A DNA stretch of 64,000 nt from Maritimibacter harenae. GTDB lineage: Bacteria > Pseudomonadota > Alphaproteobacteria > Rhodobacterales > Rhodobacteraceae. Below the pieces are notes generated by a model that was not told where the DNA came from, searched no databases, and worked only from the letters and a program-made list of their open reading frames with translations. The translations under genes and the position numbers were made by a program. The stretch lies in contig NZ_WTUX01000006.1 of the NCBI RefSeq assembly GCF_009882975.1, positions 1 to 64,000 of the forward strand, written 5' to 3'. The stretch's first letter is position 1. Every line of letters starts with the position of its first letter. Below are positions 18,136 through 26,825 of this stretch, piece by piece.

Positions 18136-18996
18136 CTACTCGGCGGCGAGCGGCAGGTCCTTTGGACGGCCCAACTCGGCGATCCGCGCGACCACGCGAT
18201 CCATCGCCTGCTGCATCGAGGTGAAATTGCCGTTCGGCACCATCTTCGCTTCGTTCATGTAGAGCGAGCGGTCGATCTCGATCTGCACCGCGTGCCGGGC
18301 ACGGGCAGGCCGGCCGTAGTGCTGCGTGGTATAGGCGCCGGCGAAGGGCGTGTTGCGCCCGACCTTGAAGCCCTCTTCGCGGAAGGCGAGCTCGATCTCG
18401 TCCACGATCCCCGGCGCGGCGCTTGCCCCGAACCGGTCGCCCAGGACGATCTCGGGCTTTTCGCGCCGTCCCCGGCACAGGCTCTCGATCGCCTCGTGCG
18501 GCATCGAGTGGCAGTCCACCAGGATCGCCTGCCCGAAAAGCCGGTGTGATTCGTCCATCAGCGTCTTGAGCCGCGCGTGGTAGGGATGCCAATGCGCCTT
18601 GAGCCGCGCTTCGGCCTCGGCCAACGGAATCTTGCCGCGATAGATCTGGCGCCCGCCCGCGACCACGCGGGGAATCACGCCCAGCCCGGAGGCGACGCGG
18701 GGATTGTGCGTCCCCTTCTCCACTCCCCGGATCAGGGCGGGGTCGAGCTCTTCGCACCCCCGGTTCACGTCGACGAAGGCGCGCGGCACCAAGAGGCTCA
18801 GAAGCGGCGCACCGTGGGCGGGTGCCGAGCCGAAAAGCTCGTCCACGAAGGCATCTTCGGAGGACCGGATGGTGCGCGCGTCGAGCACCGTGCGCCTCAG
18901 GAAGCCCCAGCCGTAGTCGGTCCCGGAGTGCGGCGAGGCGAACACGGCCGAGGTCGACCGGAGGCTGGGATATTCAACGTGATGCGACGGACTCAT
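18136..18996 (-). CDS. N-formylglutamate amidohydrolase
   Basis: 286 residues. Matches the N-formylglutamate deformylase family: FASPHSGTDY near 19-28, LVPRAFVDVNRGCEELDP near 68-85, and VDCHSMPH near 158-165 with likely zinc-binding histidines. Known members hydrolyse N-formylglutamate in histidine degradation, but no hut genes lie nearby, so the substrate may be another N-formyl amino acid. Convergent with dinB (4-bp gap). Confidence 0.87.
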   Translation of the reverse strand: MSPSHHVEYPSLRSTSAVFASPHSGTDYGWGFLRRTVLDARTIRSSEDAFVDELFGSAPAHGAPLLSLLVPRAFVDVNRGCEELDPALIRGVEKGTHNPRVASGLGVIPRVVAGGRQIYRGKIPLAEAEARLKAHWHPYHARLKTLMDESHRLFGQAILVDCHSMPHEAIESLCRGRREKPEIVLGDRFGASAAPGIVDEIELAFREEGFKVGRNTPFAGAYTTQHYGRPARARHAVQIEIDRSLYMNEAKMVPNGNFTSMQQAMDRVVARIAELGRPKDLPLAAE

Positions 18997-19049
18997 GTGC
19001 TCTCCTGGAGCCCCAGCATAGACCGATCCACCACATGCCCAAAAGCCCC

Positions 19050-19078
19050 TTGCAAGGTCCTTCGACTCCTTTTATAGA
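19050..19078 (+). promoter_or_regulatory. sigma-70-type promoter for tRNA-Val
   Basis: TTGCAA (19050-19055) and TATAGA (19073-19078) are separated by exactly 17 bases and point at the tRNA gene starting at 19145. A GACGCGGG/CCCGCGTC hairpin (19089-19108) lies in the leader, possibly a processing signal. Confidence 0.6.
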
Positions 19079-19144
19079 CCAGCGGACCGACGCGGGATTT
19101 CCCGCGTCTCGTTGTTTGGGTTCACCCCCGGACGTGAAAATTCA

Positions 19145-19219
19145 GGGCGATTAGCTCAGCGGTAGAGCACTTCGTTGACATCGAAGGGGTCACTGGTTCA
19201 ATCCCAGTATCGCCCACCA
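19145..19219 (+). tRNA. tRNA-Val (anticodon GAC)
   Basis: A full cloverleaf folds: 7-bp acceptor stem GGGCGAT/ATCGCCC, D arm GCTC/GAGC, anticodon stem CTTCG/CGAAG with loop TTGACAT (anticodon GAC, read as valine), 5-base variable loop, T arm ACTGG/CCAGT with TTCAATC, discriminator A and an encoded CCA end (19217-19219). Length 75 bases. Confidence 0.97.
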
Positions 19220-19287
19220 TGAACCGCCTTGGAAACGAGGCATGAACACAAAGGCGCGACCAGCGCCGCGAAATGAGGAGAAGGACC

Positions 19288-19413
19288 ATGAAAGTCCGCA
19301 ACTCGCTCCGCTCGCTGAAGAACCGGCACCGGGATTGCCGTGTCGTGCGCCGCAAAGGCCGCGTCTACGTGATCAACAAGACCCAGCGTCGCTTCAAGGC
19401 CCGTCAGGGCTGA
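19288..19413 (+). CDS. rpmJ: 50S ribosomal protein L36 (zinc-independent type)
   Basis: 41 residues, starting [17 protein letters not shown] and ending RRFKARQG. It is the C-minus (YkgO-like) form of L36: only one cysteine (C17) remains, so the four-ligand zinc site of standard L36 is missing. Strongly basic. The ATG follows GAGGAGAAGG. It stands alone behind tRNA-Val, away from ribosomal protein operons, and is followed by a strong terminator. Confidence 0.93.
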   Translation: MKVRNSLRSLKNRHRDCRVVRRKGRVYVINKTQRRFKARQG

Positions 19414-19440
19414 TCGGCCAGCAGGCTTACGTTTTAGGAA

Positions 19441-19477
19441 AAGGCCGTCGGCATCGCCCGGCGGCCTTTTTCTTTGT
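19441..19477 (+). terminator. intrinsic terminator of rpmJ
   Basis: GGCCGTCGG (from 19443) pairs with the complementary arm ending at 19466 (CCCGGCGGCC, one G-T pair), followed directly by a run of five T then C and more T. Classic Rho-independent shape. Confidence 0.85.
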
Positions 19478-19588
19478 ATTCTCGGCACCGGCGGTTATCG
19501 GCCGATCGCGACGATCTGAAGCAGGCTGAACGACGCGTCAGCGCCACATCCCGGCGCTAGACTGCCGCCAAAATGCGAGTCGACAGAG

Positions 19589-21286
19589 ATGACCCAGGAT
19601 CAACACCCCTACGAGAACCTCGACCGGATGAGCCGGGCCTTCGTCGCCCGCCTGACCGGCGGCCAGTCCCCCAACGCGCCGGTCGCGGCCTTCGCCAACT
19701 GGGCCGGCCACCTCGCCCGCGCGCCGGGCCGGCAGCTGGAGCTGGCCGGCGACATCGGGCAGGCGGCCCTGCGGGCCACGGCCGGGGTTCTGGGCGGCGC
19801 CGGGTTCGAACCGGAGCCGGGCGATCACCGCTTCGAGCATGACGGGTGGGCACTGCCGCCCTTCAACATGCTCAAACAGGCGCAGCTCGCGACCGAGGCG
19901 GTCTGGAACGCCGCCACCGAGCCGACGCGCGGCGCCGATCCGGCCGCCGCCCGACGGGTGCGCTTCCTGGGCAAGCAATGGCTCGACGCCCTGTCGCCTT
20001 CCACCATACCGGTGACGAATCCCGAAGTGGTCGAAGCGACGGTGAAGACGGGGGGTGGCAACCTTGTCGCCGGGGCCAGGCACCTGCGCGAGGACATGAC
20101 CCGCCTGGCGCGCGGCGAGCGGCCGGAAACCGATTACGTCGTCGGTGAAAACATCGCCTGCACCCCGGACAAGGTCGTCTTCCGAAATCACCTGTTCGAG
20201 TTGATCCAGTACGCGCCCGCCACCGGCACCGTCCACCCGGAGCCGATCCTGGTCGTCCCCGCCTGGATCATGAAATACTACATCCTGGATCTCAGCCCGG
20301 ACAACTCGATGATCCGTTACCTGGTGGCGCAGGGCTTCACGGTTTTCGCGATCTCCTGGATCAACCCGGGGCGCGAGCTCGCCGACACCTCGCTGGACGA
20401 TTACCGCCATGACGGGGTGATGGCCGCGCTGGACGTTATCAGCCAGATCATCCCCGACCGGCAGATCCACGCGGTCGGCTATTGCCTGGGCGGCACGATC
20501 CTGTCGATCGCGGCGGCCACGATGGCGCGCGACGGTGACGACCGGCTGGCGAGCATCTCGCTCCTGGCCGCGCAGACGGATTTCTCCGAGGCGGGCGAGC
20601 TCCTGCTCTTCGTCGACGAAAGCCAGGTGTCGTTCCTCGAAGACATGATGTGGGACCGCGGCATCCTCGATTCAGCGCAGATGGCCGCCTCGTTCCAGGC
20701 GCTGCGCGACCGCGACCTGATCTGGGGCCGCATGCTGAGCCGGTACTGGCTGGGCGAAGAGATGCCGGACGCCGACATGCTGAGCTGGAACGCCGACGCG
20801 ACGCGAATGCCGGGTCGGATGCACTCGGAATACCTGCGCGGGCTGTTCTTGGAAAACAGGCTCACCGCCGGGCGGTTCGCGGTGGACGGCAAGGTGATCG
20901 CGCTGCGCGACATCAAGGCGCCGATCTTCGCCGTCGGGACCGAGAAGGACCACATCGCGCCGTGGCATTCCGTCTACAAGGTGAAGCTCTTCACCGACGG
21001 CGATCTGCACTTCGCGCTGACCTCGGGCGGGCACAACGGCGGCATCGTCTCGCCCCCCGGCAAGCGGCGCCATTACCGGCTGGGGCACCGGACGCCGGAA
21101 GCCTTCTACATGGACCCGGAAACATGGTTCGCCGAGCACGATCCGATCGAGGGCAGCTGGTGGGAGCCATGGACGGCCTGGCTGGTCGAGCGGTCCGGCC
21201 CGAACCGGGTCGCCCCGCCCGGGATCGGCCGCCCGGGGCACCCGCCGCTGGGCGACGCGCCGGGAACCTACGTGCTTATGGCGTAA
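19589..21286 (+). CDS. phaC: PhaC, poly(3-hydroxyalkanoate) synthase (class I type)
   Basis: Polymerises hydroxyacyl-CoA into polyester storage granules. 565 residues. The lipase-like box GYCLGG holds the catalytic C299; the other triad members are D454 (GTEKDHIAPWHS) and H482 (SGGHNGGIV). The N-terminal third lacks a strong motif, as usual. Slightly shorter than typical class I synthases (about 580-600). No phaA, phaB, phasin or depolymerase gene is adjacent. A perfect 14-bp hairpin follows at 21369-21400. Confidence 0.93.
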   Translation: MTQDQHPYENLDRMSRAFVARLTGGQSPNAPVAAFANWAGHLARAPGRQLELAGDIGQAALRATAGVLGGAGFEPEPGDHRFEHDGWALPPFNMLKQAQLATEAVWNAATEPTRGADPAAARRVRFLGKQWLDALSPSTIPVTNPEVVEATVKTGGGNLVAGARHLREDMTRLARGERPETDYVVGENIACTPDKVVFRNHLFELIQYAPATGTVHPEPILVVPAWIMKYYILDLSPDNSMIRYLVAQGFTVFAISWINPGRELADTSLDDYRHDGVMAALDVISQIIPDRQIHAVGYCLGGTILSIAAATMARDGDDRLASISLLAAQTDFSEAGELLLFVDESQVSFLEDMMWDRGILDSAQMAASFQALRDRDLIWGRMLSRYWLGEEMPDADMLSWNADATRMPGRMHSEYLRGLFLENRLTAGRFAVDGKVIALRDIKAPIFAVGTEKDHIAPWHSVYKVKLFTDGDLHFALTSGGHNGGIVSPPGKRRHYRLGHRTPEAFYMDPETWFAEHDPIEGSWWEPWTAWLVERSGPNRVAPPGIGRPGHPPLGDAPGTYVLMA

Positions 21287-21368
21287 GGCCCGCGGGCGCG
21301 CCAAGGCCGTCAACCTTCGCGTGACGAAGTCCCGCCGCAGGGCGGCCAACCCCTTGGCCTGAAACAAG

Positions 21369-21403
21369 AACCACTTTTCCGGTTTTCCGGAAAAGTGGTT
21401 TTC
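21369..21403. repeat. perfect 14-bp hairpin shared with 48191-48232
   Basis: AACCACTTTTCCGG (21369-21382) pairs with CCGGAAAAGTGGTT (21387-21400) around TTTT, between the convergent phaC and caspase-fold genes. Bases 21383-21403 match 48210-48230 with one mismatch over 21, so this is a dispersed palindromic unit that may also end transcription from both sides. Confidence 0.65.
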
Positions 21404-21457
21404 GGAAATCAGCGGAAAAACGGAGGGGGCACCGGGAGCGTGCCCGGCGCCCGCCCC

Positions 21458-23107
21458 TCAGAACGCGGCCAGAAGGCGCACCATCGTCTGCTGGGTCACG
21501 AAGCCGGTCACCGGGATATCGCGCGAATTCTGGAAACGCCGGATCGCGCGCCGCGTCTCACGGGTGAAGTTGCCATCCACGGACCCGGGGTCGAAGCCCA
21601 GCGTCGCCAGCCGCGTCTCGACCAGCAGCCGGGTCACCGGGTTCCCCGCCACGCGGCCTTCCTCGTCACGCGCCACGGCGTTGCGGTTCTCGCGATCCTC
21701 GGCGTCGCGCATCTCGGCCAGCCGGGCGCGCGCCTCTTCGGCGAACAGACCGTCCGGGTAGCGGTCGAGGTAGACCCGGTAGCTTTCCGCCCGGTCCTCG
21801 GCGCGCACGTCATCCCACAGGTCACGTTCGGCGGCCTGCGCCTGCCGGCGCTTGCGGGCCTCGATCTCTTCGAGCCGCGCGGTCGCCACGTCCGAGAAAA
21901 GTCCGTCCGGATACCGGTCGAGATAGGCGCGCAGCGCGGCCTCGTCCCGCCCCTGTCCGAGCTCGTTCCAGTACCGTCGATCCTGGCGCTCCTGTTCGGC
22001 CTGCCGCCGTTCGGCCTCGGCTTCCAGCTCGGCAGCGCGCGCGTCGGCGGCGCGGGTCATCTCGGCCAGCATTTCGCGCGAAAGGTAACCCGTAACCTCG
22101 TAGCCGTTGGCGGATTGGTAGGAGCGGATGGCCGATCGCGTGGCGGGCCCGAAGATCCCGTCGATGCCGCGCGGATCGTGGCCCAAAAGCGCGAGGTTGC
22201 GTTGCACCTGCCGGCGCGCGGCACGGTTCAGCCCCAGCGCGGCCTCGGCCGCCTCGACCTGGTTGACCGCGTCGTCCTCGATCCGGTTCAGCACGGCACG
22301 CGCGTCGTCCGCGTGTTCGCCGTCCGGGAAATACTCGAGGTAGAGGTCATACCCCTCGCCCGTCTCCATCGTCTGCGCGACGATCCAGAACGCCTCGTCG
22401 GCCGAGGGCTGGCCTTGCTCGATCACGAGCGGCGCATCCCCCTCGGCGGGCAGGAAGGGCACCACGTCCGACACGAAGCCCGTTGCACTGACCCCGCGTG
22501 GCGCGCCGTCAAGTCCACGGCCCAGCGGCAGGCCCGGCACCAGCACCACCTCGTTGGCGACGCGGATCAGCCGGTCGACCGGGCCGGTGAGGATCGTGAC
22601 GCCCTGCGGCGCGGTCAGCTCGAACGACGCCGAAAGCCCGGTCCCGGCCACGTCGTCATCCGACGGCGCGTTCATCAGCACCGCTTGTCCCTGGTAGCGC
22701 GCCAGCAGGTCGAGGATCGGGCCGATGGCCAGCCCCTCGCCCGCGACCGACACGGCGTTCGGGTCATCGGCCTCGTGGGTGAGAAGGTAGGAATCGCGCG
22801 GGCCGCCGACCATGTGACCGGCGAGGTAGACCAGCACCCGGTCGGCATCCTCGGCGTCGTCACCGAATTCCTCGACCGCCTCGCGGACGTCGCGGGCGTT
22901 CTGATCCAGCGAAGAGGTCACGGAGAACCCGCTGTCCTCGAGCCGTTGGGCCAGCGTCACGGCCTGGGCCGCGCCCGGCACGTCGGGCAGGTTCTCGTAT
23001 TCGCTCTGCACGATGATGAGGGCCGCGTCCTGCGCGGCAACGGCGTGAGGCAGCGTCGTCAGAAGGGCGGAACTGGCCGCGAGCGCGGCATAGGCTGTGA
23101 ATCGCAT
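21458..23107 (-). CDS. exported caspase-fold protein with two peptidoglycan-binding domains and a degenerate active site
   Basis: 549 residues. Signal peptide 1-25 (cleavage near AVA-AQD). Residues about 27-215 follow the caspase/metacaspase (C14) fold: H98 in VYLAGHMVGG is the expected catalytic histidine, but where active members have DAC the protein reads NAP (146-148), so the cysteine is absent. Two peptidoglycan-binding type 1 domains lie at about 291-350 and 491-549 (GIDGIFGPATRSAIRSYQ; SVDGNFTRETRRAIRRFQ). Between and before them are three copies of a Y-L-x2-YPDG-x-F/H-x3-A repeat (near 256, 396 and 447) and a charged coiled-coil stretch (352-380). Start at 23107 chosen for its GGAAAG site; an in-frame ATG lies 12 bases upstream. 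Confidence 0.85.
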   Translation of the reverse strand: MRFTAYAALAASSALLTTLPHAVAAQDAALIIVQSEYENLPDVPGAAQAVTLAQRLEDSGFSVTSSLDQNARDVREAVEEFGDDAEDADRVLVYLAGHMVGGPRDSYLLTHEADDPNAVSVAGEGLAIGPILDLLARYQGQAVLMNAPSDDDVAGTGLSASFELTAPQGVTILTGPVDRLIRVANEVVLVPGLPLGRGLDGAPRGVSATGFVSDVVPFLPAEGDAPLVIEQGQPSADEAFWIVAQTMETGEGYDLYLEYFPDGEHADDARAVLNRIEDDAVNQVEAAEAALGLNRAARRQVQRNLALLGHDPRGIDGIFGPATRSAIRSYQSANGYEVTGYLSREMLAEMTRAADARAAELEAEAERRQAEQERQDRRYWNELGQGRDEAALRAYLDRYPDGLFSDVATARLEEIEARKRRQAQAAERDLWDDVRAEDRAESYRVYLDRYPDGLFAEEARARLAEMRDAEDRENRNAVARDEEGRVAGNPVTRLLVETRLATLGFDPGSVDGNFTRETRRAIRRFQNSRDIPVTGFVTQQTMVRLLAAF

Positions 23108-23211
23108 CGATCTTTCCATCCGTCGTTTGTGCGTTGGATACCAGATTGGGGACCCGCCCCCCGTTATCCAATATCAACGGACGGTTATGCGATAAGTTCC
23201 GCGTCCGCCCG

Positions 23212-24432
23212 TCAGTCGTAGCTGCGGATATCCTCGATCACCTTGCCGTCGTTGGGCAACTGCCCGGGCGGCACGATTTCGATCTGGCCCTTGAGCTTGA
23301 GGATCTCGCTGATCGTGCGGCCATAGGCGTCGGCGTCGCCACCGGTGGTCTCGACCTTCACGGTCATCACGTCCGCCTCGCCCTCGCGGCTCGCCACGAC
23401 GCGGGCGCGCGCGATCTCGGGGTGCTTGGCGACGAAATCCGCGACCTGCTCGGGGCGCACGAACATGCCCTTGATCTTGGTGGTCTGGTCGGCCCGGCCC
23501 ATCCAGCCCTTGATCCGCGTGTTCGTGCGGCCGCAGGGGCTCTGGCCTTCCATCACGGCCGACAGGTCGCCAGTGGCGAAGCGGATCAGCGGATAGTCGG
23601 GGTTGAGCGTGGTCACGACCACTTCGCCCACCTCGCCCGGGGCGACCGGGTCCCCGGTGCCGGGGCGCACGATCTCGACGATCACGCCCTCGTCCACGAT
23701 CATACCCTCCTGGGCCGGCGTTTCGTAGGCGATGTTGCCGAGGTCCGCCGTGGCATAGTTCTGAAGGCAGGTGATGCCGCGGTCCGCGTACGCCTGACGA
23801 AGCGACGGGAACAGGGCGCCGCCGCCCACCGTGGCCTTGGTGATGGAGAGCTCGGTCCCCATCTCGTCGGCCTTGTCGAGGATGACCTTCAGGAAGTCCG
23901 GCGTGCCCGCGTAGGCAGTCGTGCCGATATCGGCTGCCGCGCGCACCTGGAGCTCGGTCTGTCCCACCCCGGCGGGCACGACAGCGGCCCCGACGGCACG
24001 CGCGCCGTTCTCGAAGATCATGCCGGCGGGCGTGAGGTGGTAGGAAAAGCAGTTCTGCACGATGTCGCCCTTGCCGACGCCGGCGGCGTGCAGGAAACGC
24101 CCGATCCGCCACCAGTCGTCACCGATCCCGCCCGGCTCGTAGATCGGGCCGGGGCTCTGGAAGATGTGGCCGAATTCATGCGCCGGGCGCGCCGCGAAGC
24201 CGCCCAACGGGCTCACTGCTGCCTGAGCCTTGCCGATCTCGGACTTGCGCAGCACCGGCAGCGCGGCCAGCGCCTCGATCGAGGTGACGGCGGCGGCGTC
24301 GACCCCGTCCAGCAGCCCGGCGTATCCCGGCAGACCCTGCGCCCGTGCGATCTGCTTGGGCAGCGCACGCGACAGGTCGTCGGTGCGTTCATCGGCCGAG
24401 CGGGTTTCCAGATCATCGAAGTAATCAGACAT
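23212..24432 (-). CDS. phenylacetate-CoA ligase family protein (PaaK-like)
   Basis: 406 residues of the PaaK branch of adenylate-forming ligases, activating an organic acid to its CoA thioester. C-terminal motifs fit: GEVGEVVVTTLNPDYPLIRFATGDL near 285-309 and GRADQTTKIKGMFVRPEQV near 333-351. The N-terminal ATP-binding loop, SSGTTGKPT in PaaK, is replaced by QSPGPIYEP near 92-100. Last gene of the liv operon, 144 bp after livF; that gap has a CCCCGCG/CGCGGGG hairpin (24506-24521). The substrate is probably the transported acid; its identity is unknown. Confidence 0.85.
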   Translation of the reverse strand: MSDYFDDLETRSADERTDDLSRALPKQIARAQGLPGYAGLLDGVDAAAVTSIEALAALPVLRKSEIGKAQAAVSPLGGFAARPAHEFGHIFQSPGPIYEPGGIGDDWWRIGRFLHAAGVGKGDIVQNCFSYHLTPAGMIFENGARAVGAAVVPAGVGQTELQVRAAADIGTTAYAGTPDFLKVILDKADEMGTELSITKATVGGGALFPSLRQAYADRGITCLQNYATADLGNIAYETPAQEGMIVDEGVIVEIVRPGTGDPVAPGEVGEVVVTTLNPDYPLIRFATGDLSAVMEGQSPCGRTNTRIKGWMGRADQTTKIKGMFVRPEQVADFVAKHPEIARARVVASREGEADVMTVKVETTGGDADAYGRTISEILKLKGQIEIVPPGQLPNDGKVIEDIRSYD

Positions 24433-24576
24433 GGCGGGACCTCATGGCGTTGGAGCAGCCAGCCGGATGGGCCGCGCCCCGAAAGCGTGTCGTTGGAGAT
24501 GTCGTCCCCGCGTTCGCGGGGCGGGAACGGTGGTGGCCGCGACCTGCGCAGGCTCTGTCCGCGCGGATCGCTGCCA

Positions 24577-25404
24577 TCATGCGAGCCAGCGTTTGCGGCG
24601 ACGGTAGGAGCGCACGTCGCGGAAGCTCTTGCGCCCCTCGTCGGACATGCCGAGGTAGAATTCCTTGACGTCCGGGTTCTCGCGCAGGTCCGCGGCGGGG
24701 CCGTCCATCACGATACGCCCGGATTCCAGGATGTAGCCGTAATGGGCGAAGCGCAGCGCCACGTTGGTGTTCTGTTCGGCCAGCAGGAAGGTGTAGCCCT
24801 CGCTCTCGTTGAGGTTCTTCACGATCTCGAAGATCTGCTCCACCAGCTGCGGCGCCAGGCCCATCGAGGGCTCGTCGAGCAGGATCGTCTCGGGCCGCGA
24901 CATCAGCGCCCGGCCGATCGCGACCATCTGCTGCTCGCCGCCGGACGTGTAGCCGGCCTGGCTCTTGCGCCGTTCCTTCAGGCGCGGGAAATACTCGTAG
25001 ACCATGTTCAGGTCGGCATCGATGTCACCCCGGCTGGCCCGGCGGGTATAGGCGCCGGTGAGCAGGTTCTCTTCCACCGTGAGGTGCTCGAAGCAGTGGC
25101 GCCCTTCCATCACCTGCACCACGCCCTTCTGGACGAGGTCGGCGGGGGTCATGCCCTGCACGCGCTCACCGCGGTAGATGATCGAGCCCTTCGTCACCTC
25201 GCCGCGCTCGGAGCGCAGGAGGTTGGAGATCGCCTTGAGCGTGGTGGTCTTGCCGGCCCCGTTGCCGCCGAGCAGCGCCGTGATGCCGCCCTTCGGCACG
25301 CCGAGGCTCACCCCCTTCAGCACCAGGATCACGTGATTGTAGATCACCTCGATATTGTTGACCTCGAGAACGGTCTCGACCTCGGTCTTGGCGGTGTCCA
25401 GCAT
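24577..25404 (-). CDS. LivF-type ABC transporter ATP-binding protein
   Basis: 275 residues. Walker A LLGGNGAGKTTT near 44-55, ABC signature SGGEQQMVAIGRAL, Walker B TILLDEPSMGLAP, and H-loop region LLAEQNTNVAL. Belongs to the LivF subfamily of branched-chain/organic acid importers; the C-terminal tail (KSFRDVRSYRRRKRWLA) is longer and more basic than in amino-acid LivF. Separated from the upstream binding-protein gene by a 10-bp hairpin. Confidence 0.92.
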   Translation of the reverse strand: MLDTAKTEVETVLEVNNIEVIYNHVILVLKGVSLGVPKGGITALLGGNGAGKTTTLKAISNLLRSERGEVTKGSIIYRGERVQGMTPADLVQKGVVQVMEGRHCFEHLTVEENLLTGAYTRRASRGDIDADLNMVYEYFPRLKERRKSQAGYTSGGEQQMVAIGRALMSRPETILLDEPSMGLAPQLVEQIFEIVKNLNESEGYTFLLAEQNTNVALRFAHYGYILESGRIVMDGPAADLRENPDVKEFYLGMSDEGRKSFRDVRSYRRRKRWLA

Positions 25405-25430
25405 GGCGATATCCGTGTGTTCGTCGTGAA

Positions 25431-25459
25431 GCCCCGGCCCACGTTGTGCGGGCCGGGGC
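25431..25459 (-). promoter_or_regulatory. strong hairpin between the binding-protein gene and livF
   Basis: GCCCCGGCCC (25431-25440) pairs perfectly with GGGCCGGGGC (25450-25459) around nine bases. There is no T run after it in the minus-strand direction. Such hairpins after binding-protein genes often stabilise that part of the mRNA and lower downstream expression. Confidence 0.55.
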
Positions 25460-25468
25460 GAAAAGGGC

Positions 25469-26752
25469 TTAGTTGCAGCCCGGTTCGATTCCGCTCTCTT
25501 CGGCGAAGGCCATCGAGTCTTCCTCGATCAGCGGCTGGAGCACCTCGAGATCCGACTGCATGTAGTCGGTGATCAGGCTCCATTCGCCGGCCGACGCGTC
25601 CCACTGGGCCACGGCCGCGTAGCCGTTGCCGCCGTGGTTCTCGCAGGTGACCTCGAATTCCGGACCGAAGTTCGGCAGGCCCAGGTCGGCCATCTTCTCT
25701 TCGGTGATGACGAGGTTCTCCATGCCGTCACGCATCTGTTCGGGCGTGATCGCAGCGGTGTCGTGCATCTCCTGCGCCGTCTTGGCCGCTTCGGCGGCGA
25801 GCATGGCGGCGTAGAGGCCCCGGTTGTAGAGCGCGGTGCCGATCTGGTCACCCGCACCGGCGGCAAGGCCGGCGTCCACGACATACTTCTGGATGTCGTC
25901 GAAGACCGGGTAGTCGCTGCCCACGTTGTGGAAGGTCAGCGCCTTGTAACCGTCAGCCTCTTCACCGGCCGGCAGCACGTCGTTCTCCGAACCCGACCAC
26001 CAGATGCCGATGAAGTTTTCCATCGGGAACCGGATGTTGACGGCTTCCTGGATCGCGACCTGGTTCATCACGCCCCAGCCCCACATGATCACGTAGTCCG
26101 GACGGTCCCGGCGAATCTGCAGCCACTGCGACTTCTGTTCCTGGCCCGGGTGGTCCACCGGCAGGGTGGTCAGCTCGTAGCCATGCTTTTCCGACAGCTC
26201 TTCGAGCGTGCGGATCGGTTCCTTGCCGTAGGCCGAGTTGTGGTAGACCAGCGCGATCTTCTTGCCTTCGAGCGATCCGTCGTTCTCGTTCAGGAGATAC
26301 TTGATCGCGACCGAGGCACCGTCCCAGTAGTTGGCGGGATAGTTGAAGATGTAGCGGAACACTTCGCCGTTCTTGGCGGAGGTCCGGCCGTAACCCATCG
26401 AGTGCACCGGGATGTTGTCCGCGGTCGCCTTGGGGATCAGCTGGTAGGTGATGCCGGTCGAGAGCGGCTGGTAGACGAGGCTGCCTTCACCCTTGGTGGA
26501 TTCGTAGCATTCCACGCCCTTCTCGGTGTTATAGCCGGTCTCGCATTCGATCATGTTGATCTTTTCGCCGCCGATGCCGCCGTCACGCTCGTTGAGAAGC
26601 GTGAAGTAGTCGGCGTACCCGTCCGCGAACGGAATACCGTTGGCCGCGTAGGGCCCCGTCCGGTAGCTCAGCGAGGGAAAGGTCAGTTCGGCCAGTGCCG
26701 GGGACGCTGCGATCGCGGCGCCCAGGGCAAGTGTTGTCAGTTTCAATTTCAT
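25469..26752 (-). CDS. ABC transporter periplasmic substrate-binding protein (Liv/organic-acid type)
   Basis: 427 residues. Signal peptide 1-21 (MKLKLTTLALG start, cleavage near ALA-ELT). The mature part has the type I periplasmic binding fold with GPYAANGIPFADGYADYF at its start, NEGDGS-type loop NENDGSLEGKKIALVYHNSAYG in the middle and paired cysteines near the C-terminus. Similar proteins in alphaproteobacterial clusters with PaaK-like ligases are thought to bind aromatic or other carboxylic acids. Amino acid specificity is not excluded. Confidence 0.9.
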   Translation of the reverse strand: MKLKLTTLALGAAIAASPALAELTFPSLSYRTGPYAANGIPFADGYADYFTLLNERDGGIGGEKINMIECETGYNTEKGVECYESTKGEGSLVYQPLSTGITYQLIPKATADNIPVHSMGYGRTSAKNGEVFRYIFNYPANYWDGASVAIKYLLNENDGSLEGKKIALVYHNSAYGKEPIRTLEELSEKHGYELTTLPVDHPGQEQKSQWLQIRRDRPDYVIMWGWGVMNQVAIQEAVNIRFPMENFIGIWWSGSENDVLPAGEEADGYKALTFHNVGSDYPVFDDIQKYVVDAGLAAGAGDQIGTALYNRGLYAAMLAAEAAKTAQEMHDTAAITPEQMRDGMENLVITEEKMADLGLPNFGPEFEVTCENHGGNGYAAVAQWDASAGEWSLITDYMQSDLEVLQPLIEEDSMAFAEESGIEPGCN

Positions 26753-26825
26753 CGGGTGTCTCCTCCCTTGGTTGATTCCGATGCGTCTGTCCCGGGGTTT
26801 TCCCCCGTTCTGGTTGGGCCCCGCC

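Noticed and set aside
19559-19588. Possible earlier start for phaC
   Set aside because: The ATG at 19589 gives a typical N-terminus; earlier in-frame codons extend into the region after the rpmJ terminator without similarity.
25431-25459. Transcription terminator splitting the liv operon
   Set aside because: The hairpin is strong but has no T run, and livF downstream is needed for the transporter, so attenuation or mRNA protection fits better.
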